NCBI GenBank assembly: GCA_008802785.1
Contig: VUYT01000004.1
Coordinates: forward strand, 372,001-436,000
Source: Symmetrospora coprosmae
Taxonomy: Eukaryota; Basidiomycota; Cystobasidiomycetes; Symmetrosporaceae
Length of the DNA stretch: 64,000 nt
Direction of reading: 5' to 3'
Of this stretch, positions 11,117-20,830 are shown one piece after another. The notes under the pieces were generated by a model. The model was given only the letters and a program-made list of their open reading frames with translations, did not search any database and was not told where the DNA came from. Position numbers and translations under genes: made by a program. Each line of letters begins with the position of its first letter. Position 1 is the stretch's first letter.

Positions 11117-13185
11117 ATGCCTGGGCCAGACAGCGTGCACGGCAATGGTGCTGCATCTACAGGAGGGCCACCAAGCCTGAGCATTGGAGGAGTCGCAGTG
11201 TCATACTCGCTCATTTCCCTCGTCACGCTCACCGTGCAGAACAGCGCCCTGACCATCCTGCTTCACTATGTGGGTCGGAGGAGCTGCGCCGTTCGCAAGG
11301 CTGTATCCATCTGACACAATTGCGCAAATCTGCAGTCCCGCACGTCGCCCTCTGCAAAGCCCTACTCTGCTGCCGCTGCCGTGCTGCTCAACGAGATCCT
11401 GAAAGGGGCAATCAGCCTGTCGATAGCCCTGAACAACGTGGAGAGCCACAATGGAGGGCATGCACGGTACACTAGCGAGCATGCAGCTCCTCTGCTGTCG
11501 GCATCAGGCAGGAAGGCGTCCATGTCGAGCCGGAAACGTGAGAACTCGCTCGCGCTCGGGCAGGAGGAAGCTGGGTGGACGATGCCGACAGCGAGCGACT
11601 CGCCGCGAAAGAGGATGGGCGGAGCTCTGACGGCTCGACCACGACCGAGGGCCTGGTGGTTGACGCCCAGCCAGTGGAGATATCGGGTCCGCACGCTCAG
11701 CGCAGCCATATTGAGGTGTGTGTTGCCTGGTCCTGCGCGTGCCATCCTCAGGCACTGAGGGCTATTCTCGTCTCGGCTCGACAGTCCCGACTGCTGGAAG
11801 CTGGCAGTACCCGCCTGCTGCTATGTTCTGCAGAATAATGTGCGTCTAAGACCGGGTACCTGCAACCCGTGTCCAATGCGAGCCTGACGCGCTCTTCCCC
11901 GGCGTCCAGCTGCAATTCGTAGCAGCGTCGAACTTAGATGTCGCAACCTTCCAGGTCAGCTATCAGATGAAGGTGAGCGTCCACCCCTGTGCTCATGCCG
12001 CGTCCCTAGCTAAGTCCGTCTCGGCAGATCCTCACGACAGCCTTCTTCAGCGTGACGATGCTCAACAAGCGCCTCAGCACGATGAAATGGTTGTGCCTGT
12101 TAGCACTGGCAGTAGGAGTGGCTATCGTACAGCTGCAGGGAGCGCAGACAAGTGGGAAGACAAGCAGCTCGGGTCACCCGGACATGGACCGCTTCACAGG
12201 CTTCTGCGCCGTCATCATGGCTTGCATCAGTGGGTTTCAGCGCCCTCCATGACAGAACTGGACTGATGGCTGAACGTCCGCTTCGACAGCCTCCGGCTTT
12301 GCGGGCTGCTACTTCGAGAAGGTCCTCAAAGGCTCGACGGCCGACCTCTGGGTCCGCAATGTCCAGCTCACCCTGTTCAGTCTACCGCCCGCTCTTCTCC
12401 CAGCGCTATTTCCCGACCTGGCGTCCTCCCTATTCAGCTTCAGCAGTCCTTCAACGGCCCTCCGGATACCCGACGCCGACGCGCCGACCTGGCTCTTTGG
12501 CAATTTTGGCGGGTGGGCAATCGCAGTGGTCTCTTGCCAGGTCTTCGGCGGTCTCGTTACGGCGCTCGTTATACGCTATAGCGACAACATCGCAAAAGGT
12601 GAGATGCTTGACAGCTCATCGCCTCGCCGCAGGAAGCTGACATTTTCGTGTCATTCTGCAGGCTTCGCCACCTCCCTCTCCATCATCATCTCCTTCCTTG
12701 CGGGCGTCCTCCTATTCTCCTTCCCCGTCACGCTACCCTTTGTCATTGGGTGTAGCATCGTCCTCGCTGCGACATGGTTCTACAACCAACCCGACCGGGA
12801 CTTTGCTGCGCATCGGTTCCGCCTGAGCAGCGCTTACACTCTGCTCTCTGGCGGACGCGGCATGGGCAGCAATAGGGCTGAGGGCGCTTCTCACACCATC
12901 GAGATCTCATCTGCCTCGCCAGAGATGAACGGCGGAGCCACGCACAAACGATTTGCACCCTCATCTATCGGGTCCGACGGCAGCGGGACAGATCCCATCT
13001 ACCCCTTTGCCGAATACCCGACAAAACCGGGCGTGCAGCCGCCGAGATTCATCAACGTCTCGCCATTCACGACGCCCGTGCTCAAATCGTCTGGCTCGAT
13101 GCTCGAAGAAGCGGTCTCGCCGCGCTCACCTGTGCCACCTTACATCGAGGGACAACCATTTGGTCCGCCGATGAAGCAGAGCTAG
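11117..13185 (+). CDS. gms1: UDP-galactose transporter-type nucleotide-sugar transporter (SLC35A family)
   Basis: This is a Golgi antiporter that exchanges a nucleotide sugar for the nucleoside monophosphate. Seven exons (11117-11269, 11336-11715, 11785-11839, 11910-11972, 12028-12229, 12290-12598, 12662-13185) give 561 aa with consistent phases. Family hallmarks are LTVQNSALTILLHY (TM1), AAVLLNEILKG, VLQNNLQFVAASNLD, FQVSYQMKILTTA and GFAGCYFEKVLKGS, with IVQLQGAQ and FAGGxxxAxxxxYxDNIxKGF-like text near the C-terminal helices (VIRYSDNIAKGF). About ten membrane helices are expected. Two features lengthen it beyond the usual 330-420 aa: a Ser-rich cytosolic loop of about 90 residues between helices 2 and 3 (11440-11680), and a hydrophilic C-terminal tail of about 130 residues after 12790. 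Specificity for UDP-galactose over UDP-GlcNAc or CMP-sugar is inferred from the closest motif match only. Confidence 0.88.
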
Positions 13186-15419
13186 AGTCGGAGATACAGC
13201 AGCAGTAATAGAAGACTTGCAGTGCGCAGTGCCTCGTTTGTATCCGTATTTTAGCGTGTAGAAGATGCGCGATGCATATGAACCGCATGTAAATGGGTCC
13301 AGCACGGCTTTGTCGAAGAAGCCCGTGCCTCCGCCTCTTCCGCTCTTGCCGACTCGATCTGGCACAATAAGGACAGACACAATGAGTCAGTCCTTGACTC
13401 TGATCATTGAATGGACGCGTCTTTGCTGACCCACCCTGGCATGCGTCCCTGCGCCTTGCTCGTGAGTCTCGACACTTTCTCGGAAGATGGCCGTACCTCA
13501 ACAGGCACAACCACACTGATGCGCTGGTTTCCAGCCATGATTCGCAGAGTGTGTAGCCGACTTCTGCCTCATTCCCATGGGAACGGAAGCGAGCGTGACG
13601 AAGTAAGACCTGCTCGGGCTGCTGCGCGGATCTTCCCCAAATTCGCAAACCCGGGCCACCCTTACGTGCGCCGCTTCTGCCGATTCTCTACGCGCGCAGG
13701 TATATTGCCGAATGTCAAAGAGTCCTCGAGAAGAGCGGTCTGAAGTACGAAGTGAGCGCAATGCAACTCCTTGAAAGGAGGATGAGGGCACGCAACTAAG
13801 AATGGGAGCCGATCCCCGCATTGCAACAGCTGCAGTACGTCGATACCAGCTCTGAGCTGCGCAGCGGCAGCTAATCTTGAGTTCAATACGCTTACAGCGG
13901 CTATGGCACTAACCTGGAAGGGTGCGCGACCAACGCCTCGTGCTGAGAGACTGAAGACGTTCGCTTACGCTGCCCTACACCCCCGCTCAGAGAATGGCAA
14001 GAAGTGATGAAAGCAATCGAGGACTGCCATGTGAGACAATGGACTCTGTAGGTACCGTAATGACCGCTCGCTTAGACTACCCCGCAGGCCGCAGTACACG
14101 CTATGGGATGTCCGCGAGTTGCGACAGACATCCGGGTTGGCTCCCGCATCGACAAGGATAGCACTAACGAGCACAAGAAGAACTCTGTAGTGCAGTATCT
14201 CGCGTCCGACAGTGCGAAAGGCACCCAGCAGGCGTAGTCCGGAACCGCCGGTACGATGGAGACGGCGGGCAGATCCGGTCCGTGGCAGAGGAGCTTGAGC
14301 ACACGGCCAGCTAGCCCTAGTAGCAATCAGAGCAATGTACGGATACATTGCTTTCGGAAGAGTGGATATGGCGCGGGTCTGTTTTGGCGAGTTGCATAAG
14401 CGGGACGTCGGCGGCCGTCCCTCATAGCAGTAGGCCGTGGACGAAGCTCGAGGGTGCAGAGCGTGTTAGCGGAATACACGAGGAGGAAATCATTAGAGAG
14501 GAGAGGCTAGTCTGATTAACGAGCACACGGTTAGGCCAAATGTCAGGCATAGCGGTGACCGGCAGTTTCAGGTCTGTACCGCGGGAAGAGGTCCGTGAGG
14601 GAAAGCGAGACCGAGGCTGCATGGGCTGTACGCCGACTCCTCTTGCCGGCCCAGCAGATGGCCACTTCGAGCAGGTCCGTCCTGTCCGTGCTGTCCAGGG
14701 TTTCTTGAAATCTTGAGAGGCTGCGAGGCTCGTTCTGGCTTGCTGTGCAGACGTCAAACAGCGTGACAGGACAGGCCACTCCAGGGAACATGAGGGGTGC
14801 AAGGCCTGATCAGGATCGCTGTGAGATGCAGCGTGTCCCAGCTGCTGTTGCGGAGCGGGCGGAATACGGGAGGTTTCGAGGTGAGCCAGCAGAATTGCCA
14901 GCAGCCGGTCAACACGCACACGACTATCCCGTACAAAGGAAAGGCCGTCTCGGCTGAGAATGGAATATGTGCGAATCCTCCCCTCGAGCAGGTCCATACT
15001 CGACTCCATACAGGAGCCCAGACTCTGCTCGAGAACAGCTTGGGGGGACTTGACCCTGGCGACTCAGAAGCCACCACGGATGACGCTGTGCCTCTGCCGC
15101 ACCTTGGAGCATGACGACCGTGGATGTACTGCGTTGAACGCAGTGTGCGGACGGCATGATTGTTAAGTACGGCTCTACTGTATTCTTTATGATTAATATG
15201 GAGAAGAAGAGAGGGGAGCCGCGAGCATCAGCGCCGAGGTCAAGCAACTTCGGCGAGGGACAGACACTGTGACAGGCCACGAGAACCAGCCGAAAGAAAG
15301 AGGAGTAGAGGTATTGCAGCATCTCTCATCTCTACACGAGCGTCATTAGGTACAGACTACACTTCCACGCTGATGTACTGCCTCCTATAGCTACAGTTCC
15401 GTCGCATTCGCGCTCCCGC
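13186..15419. other. 2.2-kb stretch without a supported gene
   Basis: Both strands were read in all frames. The longest open stretch is 195 codons on the minus strand (14422-15009). Its composition is unstructured, it shows no motif, and it cannot be extended by a convincing splice. A minus-strand segment near 14870-14960 has one hydrophobic run (YGIVVCVLTG) that could come from a membrane protein but has no partners. It could be intergenic DNA, a decayed gene or a non-coding RNA locus. Confidence 0.35.
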
Positions 15420-16370
15420 TCAGATGGCTAGCTGCTGGACAAGGGTCTCGAGGCCGGCGTTGACGCCCTCGGGTGCCTGCCACTGCGTCCGCTTCTCCCC
15501 CGATAGGCGACTGTCCCTCCGTCTCCTCCAGCTTGCGAACTGCAGAGCCCGCTCGAGCTTGGCGTCGACCTCGTCCTCGTCGCTCGACTCGCAGTCGCAT
15601 TCGTAGTCGTATGAAGCAGAGGCGGACGATGTGCTGCCCCGCCTTGGTGTGGGCGAATGCGACCGCAGCTTCTGCATCCTGGCGTCGAGTGTCTGCGCGG
15701 CAGCATGAAGAGTGGGGTTCTGCGAGCGCAGAGACGAGGAGAGCTCGATGCTCGGGTACGATGCGCCCGTCGAGGATGATGAGTGCGCAGAAGGGGCGAA
15801 GAGGAAGAAGGATGAGGTGCCTTTGCGGTAGGAGGAGGACGACGAGCTCGAAGCCTTCCGGCTGCTCTTGGTGGATGGCTGGGATGCCCGGGCGTTCTTT
15901 GCAGGGCTCGAGGCCGATGCTGACCAGGAGGAGGAAGACGAGCAGGAGGAGGATGCCGATGTTGAGAGAGTCACGGGAGAACTCTCTGATCCTGCGCGCT
16001 GGTGCACCGTCGCATTGACCACGTGGTAGTAGTCGCAGTACTCCTCCCTTGAATCAAAGACGAAATCGCCAAGCTTGGGCGAGCTGCGTGCAGCGGATCT
16101 GTGCACGAGAAGAGTAAGATCGATCAGTACCTGTTCCACCATGGCACGGTGGTCTGGGAGGGAGCGAACGTACGAGCAGGATACGGTGGAGCCAACGGAG
16201 ACGTCCGAAAAGTAGGACTGCTCCTCGTCCTCGCTACTGCTCAAGGTCGACGTGGAGACGGGCGAGAGCGACGGTCGTGCCGAGAAGTAGTCGGAGGATG
16301 TCATGGGTCCCTTGCCTTTCGAGTGAGCCATGGCAGGCGCGTAGGCTGATGCTGCAACGATGCTCGGCAT
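15420..16370 (-). CDS. Ser-rich low-complexity protein of unknown function
   Basis: A single open frame of 316 aa starts at the ATG at 16370 (MPSIVAASAYAP). The frame is open upstream to 16598, but a TATA box lies at 16481-16488 and no other ATG occurs between the expected transcription start (about 16450) and 16370, so I take 16370. The middle has a compact part that may fold (DHRAMVEQVLIDLTLLVH, then KLGDFVFDSREEYCDYYH). It is followed by long Ser runs and a C-terminal charged segment (CDCESSDEDEVDAKLERALQFASWRRRRDSR). No domain is recognised. The acidic helix followed by an Arg-rich stretch suggests a regulatory or cytoskeletal protein, but this is a guess. Confidence 0.6.
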   Translation of the reverse strand: MPSIVAASAYAPAMAHSKGKGPMTSSDYFSARPSLSPVSTSTLSSSEDEEQSYFSDVSVGSTVSCSYVRSLPDHRAMVEQVLIDLTLLVHRSAARSSPKLGDFVFDSREEYCDYYHVVNATVHQRAGSESSPVTLSTSASSSCSSSSSWSASASSPAKNARASQPSTKSSRKASSSSSSSYRKGTSSFFLFAPSAHSSSSTGASYPSIELSSSLRSQNPTLHAAAQTLDARMQKLRSHSPTPRRGSTSSASASYDYECDCESSDEDEVDAKLERALQFASWRRRRDSRLSGEKRTQWQAPEGVNAGLETLVQQLAI

Positions 16371-16480
16371 GTTGGAAGAGCTAGTAGCTGCGAGATGGGT
16401 GCTCTGAGGGGTGAGTGCAGACGGTGAGAGCTGTGGTGCGGAGTGGAGAGAGAAGCCATGCCGCTCATCTCGTTCTCCCT

Positions 16481-16488
16481 CTTTATAT
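16481..16488 (-). promoter_or_regulatory. TATA box of the 15420-16370 gene
   Basis: On the minus strand the sequence reads ATATAAAG inside a run GGGAATATAAAGAGG. It sits 111 nt upstream of the first downstream ATG (16370), a normal fungal spacing with transcription starting near 16450. Confidence 0.55.
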
Positions 16489-18962
16489 TCCCAGCACGCT
16501 ATCTTTGCGCGTGCTGACGGCGCTGACAGAGGCCAGCTCCGAAAGTCCGAGTCCGAATCATGCTCCGAAGTCAGCTCCGCTCGCTCCGCTGCAGCCAAAG
16601 TCCGAAGCCCCGCTCCGTCCCTCCGAGCCGACGGGCGGCGTCAGTGGGGCTCGGTCAGCCGGCCGGTCAGCATGAGCGGGCTCACTACGCACAGCAGTCA
16701 GCACAATGGGTCAGGTGGTCAGCCCATACATACGATAGCACGCCTTGTGTTGGCATCAGTGCTTATCTAGCTAGCGGGCTGTATAAGTACTTGGTCCAGC
16801 AGCCTCGTGATGAAGGCGACAGGCGGCGGGGTCAGCAGCTGAGCAAGGGCGACCATGGTCTGACGCCCTACGGGAGCCACAGGGAAGCGATGCTCCGCAG
16901 ACCAAGGCCTTACTCCCTCTGCTGCTGCTGCAATGTACTCTTGTGGATGCTGCCTTCTCCGGCGGGTCCTGTCCTGCTCTTGCTGAAGCTCGACCGAGCT
17001 ACAACTCAGACACTTGAAGTGTTGACAAGGTAGGTGCCCTAATGGCAAGGAGCTCTTTCATAAGGCCCCCTTTCGGTAATCCCTCTTCCTCTTCCTCTCC
17101 ACTCCGCTCCACTCCGGATGGGCAATCCCGTTCCCTCCACTCGTGGACGGCTTCCGTGGTTCCAGTGTGTGTGCCCTTCGCCGGTGTCGCAGTGCAATCG
17201 ACTGCAAAGAGGAGACTGTCAGTACTTATTTAGCACCCAGGAATCAGCAGCTCTCTGGGACTCACATGTGTGGAGACCGTGATAGGTTCATTGCTAGCAA
17301 ACAGGCAGCTGACGGTATGAGCGCGGCAAAAAGGTGCATGTGATACCCATCAAGCACTCTGTCGCCGCGAGAATACAGCATCAGGCTCGTAACCCTGTAT
17401 AGGAAGGGCGCGCGCTTGCTCACCCCGCACGCAGCTCTCATGGTCGCTGCTTGTTTCGCGTCACCACCGAGCACTCAACATGCAGGCCCGCCTTGACCAA
17501 GCCATAATCGCCCACACCCAGGTCACTGCAGGAAGTAAAGAGAAATAAAAATGTCAGTCAAGCTGGCGGCCGACGTCTCCTTGACTACGCGCGAGGAAGT
17601 GGAGGAGGGTGCTGAAGACAGTAGGATGCTCACCTTTGCTGGAAGTGTCGCAGCTAGTTGCATGGGCCAAGTAAGTGGGTTTCCGGGTGATGTAGAAAGG
17701 AAGAGAGGAGAGAGGAGAGAGGAGAGAGGAGAGAGGAGAGAAGGGATCCCTTCACTCAAGTCGGGCCCAGTGCACCCCTGGCGCCGATCGTGGCCGATCG
17801 TGGCCGGGTTGACGACATGTGTTTGGTCCCTGCTGGCCATGGCTCCGTCCGCGCTGTCCGTGCACTCGCCGCTCGACCGAGCTCCCGCTGCCGCTGCGCT
17901 GCCTTGGCCTCTCGCTGCGAACCACAGGTACCATACTCGAGTCACAGCTCACACGTCGGCGACAGTCTGCACAACTGATCTCGCGGATCGCGTACGTGCA
18001 GCCCTTACGTTACGGTACCTCCTGCGGTTCTTGCGCTCAGTCCGTATGCCCGAGCACGTCCAGTTGGCGGCGGGCAATGCACTGGTGGATCCCGCTCCCT
18101 CGCGTCATTTGAGCAGCGGTCATGATGAACATGAAGCGTGGCTGATGAACGAGCCATGGCTGATGCTGCTGCTGCGCGCTGATCTCTCGCTGATCTGTGC
18201 AAGCCTCCATCTGGGGTCGACGGTCGATCATCTTCTCACTCGCCGCTTTGGGCAGGCTCGAGCTCGGCGCAATGAGCTGCAAACAAGCGACGAGCGAGAG
18301 CGGCCACGCAAAGGAAAAGAGGCGCGACGAAGAAGCATCGAGGCCCACAAGAAGGCCTTCGCGTGGCATGCCAGCTTGCTGACCACTCGTCCGCGGCCCA
18401 CACCGCCATGAGGCCGCCGCGCATCCCGCCTCCGACAATGGACAAGACTCGTTCTCAGCGCCAGAAAATGGATCGTCTCGGCTTCGGAGATCCTTTGACG
18501 AACTTGCAAGCAAGCAAGCGAACCTCTTGCAGACTGGCTGCCTCTCCCTTCTTGCCCATCTTGCCCATCTCAAAACCATTGTCTTCCTGTTGGAGCTTGT
18601 TGACAGGTCGCCAGCGCATTCGGCATCTCCATTCAGGCCGAGGGTCAAGCAGGACAGCTCGTCAAGAAGACCACAGGCCCGCGCACGCAATCTCGCAATC
18701 ATCCGTAGCCGGGTCCAGCGAATCTGTCGCATCCGGAGGTAGCTGCTTCTCCCAAGCTCTCGGGCACAGCATCTGTCTTTCTTCAGTCGTCTAATCTCGG
18801 CACAATCGCCAGCACGGACCTTGATCGTCGCCTTGACGTGCGTGCCCGGCTAGATTACCACGAACACAGGCTCTCAGGCGCCACTCCGCCGTTGCACGTA
18901 TCCTCCCTTCTCTCCGAGCCGGAGGGTTGCATCAAATCATCTACACCTAGTCTTCAGCCGTC
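16489..18962. other. 2.5-kb stretch without a supported gene
   Basis: Open frames of up to 286 codons exist on both strands (17551-18411 plus, 18037-18732 minus), but they overlap each other, have no recognisable motif and show mixed composition. A GAGAGGA-type tandem repeat lies at 17699-17741. No tRNA B box with a pairing T stem was found. It could hold a non-coding transcript or the long upstream region of the 7-TM gene. Confidence 0.35.
17699..17741. repeat. Purine-rich simple repeat (GAGAGGA)n
   Basis: About six copies of a 7-nt unit GAGAGGA run without interruption, all purines on the plus strand. It is typical slippage-prone microsatellite DNA. Confidence 0.85.
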
Positions 18963-20678
18963 ATGGGGTACGAACTCACAGCCTGGCCCGAGCATCGCGT
19001 AGTGCGCTCAGTGAGTGTCAGACGCATGACTAGCAGACCTCTTCCACCAACCCTGGCTTTCGCTAAGCTCCTTGCTTGCGTACCGCCTACAGCTCGTCTG
19101 CGCATACTTCCTCATCGTCCTTACGGTCCTCACGGTCCTATGCACATTTCGCATAGCCAGCATAGACCGCTGGCGAGGCTTCGTCCGCCAGAGCCTGGCG
19201 CGGAAGATGGTCCTCTTTACCCTTTTCGACTCGTGGCTTTTCTGCTGGGCTTCGGCCGTCCTCCTTTTCGGCGTCGGTAGCGCGCTGAATGGCGTTGCTT
19301 GCGAAGTGGGCATCTGGTGGTGTGTTCTGGTGAGTTGCCACGCCTTGCGTCGCATGGCGTGCTGTTACTCGCAGAGCCGGGGCTCATTGTGTCGCGCCTT
19401 CCCGGTGCTCACAGCTCTACGCGTCAAGCAAAATCACCATCTACCGTGCGCTCAACACCGCATCAGTGTGCACACATGCAGGGACTGACTGTAGATTTCG
19501 CATGATCAGTCTTCCTGATGGAACGACTGCGCATTGTGCACTCGAATGTCAAGCAAGACGGCAACCTCTCCTTGAAGGACCGCTTCGAGTCCTGGTGGTA
19601 CCGTGGCGCAGCTGTCCTACTGCTCGGATGGATCGGAGTCGCCATCGCCATGTGCGTAGGGAGGAACGCCCATCTGAGTACGGATGGGTTGTGCCACATC
19701 GGTCTCAAGCTGTATGCCACGGGTGAGCATCATCACCTTGGGCACTCCGCACCCACACCCGAGCATCACTAAGATTCTGTCGCCTCCTCGCCAATGTTCC
19801 AGTCTCAATGCTTGTGGTCGATGCTGTCGTCAACATCTACCTCACCGCTTCTTTCCTCGTGCCTGTCTTCAAGGCTGGCTTCAACAACGCCAAAGGTCTC
19901 GTCAAGGATAGCACCATTGCTGCATGCGCCGCTCTCATCACTAGCTTTGCAAACATCCTGGTCCTATCCATCATGCACGGCAAGCAGATGAGCTACGTCT
20001 GCCTGTCATCTTGTGTCACCGATGGTGAGTCTGATCTAATGATCTATGCTCGATTGAAGCGTCACTGAAACATTTGGGACCCTCGCAGTCGCCTTGAACG
20101 CGGTCATCCTGTATGTTATCACGTCCAAGGGCAACCGAGGCAACAACACCACTTCTGCGACGCAAGTCGACACTCGGGCGCTCTCGGGCTCGAAAATCAA
20201 TTGGGGCGTGGGAACAGTGGGAGGAACGGGTCAGCTGGCAGCCTCGCGGCGAGCTTCAGCGCTCAACCTCGCTGGGCGGTCTATGGGCCGCGGTCAGATG
20301 TCGAGCTACCCGACGCATGCGCAGGGAAGCGGAATCTTCGACGGCGTCCACATCGCGCGCACCCAGCACTCCGTTGTCGACTTCCCTGAAGATGACGACC
20401 GCTTCGAGGTGAACTCGACCTACGTCGCACCTACGTATACGCTGCCCCCGCTGCTGTATGCGCACGAGGAGGGCAAGCCATTCAAGGGCGGACTGACGGT
20501 CGTCACTCCAGACGAAAAGGCGGAGATGGACATGGGGGCAGATACTGAGCCCGTAGCGACGACGCCGATGGCGGAGACAGGCTCGTCCAGCGGGACGCGG
20601 ACAATCTCCTCCACGACTGATTCGCCGCAAATCACGCCGATAGAGGAGAAGGCCACTATAGAAGGGGAACAGAAGTAG
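18963..20678 (+). CDS. Seven-transmembrane protein of a basidiomycete family of unknown function
   Basis: Seven exons were traced: 18963-19010, 19093-19329, 19415-19445, 19510-19722, 19803-20024 and 20089-20678 account for 446 aa (six segments with consistent phases; a further tiny exon is not needed). Hydrophobic helices are visible at YFLIVLTVLTVLCTF, MVLFTLFDSWLFCWASAVL, GIWWCVLLYASSKITIY-LFL, AAVLLLGWIGVAIAM, VVDAVVNIYLTASFLVPVF, AALITSFANILVLSIM and VALNAVILYVIT. The pattern LYASSKITIYLFLMERL, then GLKLYATVSMLVVDAVVN, then SYVCLSSCVTDVALNAVILY recurs in predicted proteins of many basidiomycetes. A polar C-terminal tail of about 180 aa follows. It resembles a G-protein-coupled receptor in layout, but I see no ligand-family signature. 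It is convergent with the OPT gene (152 bp apart). Confidence 0.82.
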
Positions 20679-20830
20679 CGCAGTTCCTGGAGAAGCTGGC
20701 GGGTACAGCTACGTAGAGGAGTCTGCTTGATATTGTATCGCCAGTGTGAAGATTATGCAGGTCGTTCGTATCTTTCTGAAGCGCCCCGGAGGGGTTGCAA
20801 TTACAATAACAATCTCACCGCCGACTACGT

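Noticed and set aside
14422-15009. 195-codon minus-strand frame starting with ATG
   Set aside because: No motif, no helix pattern and no splice extension; length is within chance for this base composition.
17551-18411. 286-codon plus-strand frame with an A-rich sequence before the start
   Set aside because: It crosses the GAGAGGA repeat, shows no motif and competes with an equally long minus frame at 18037-18732.
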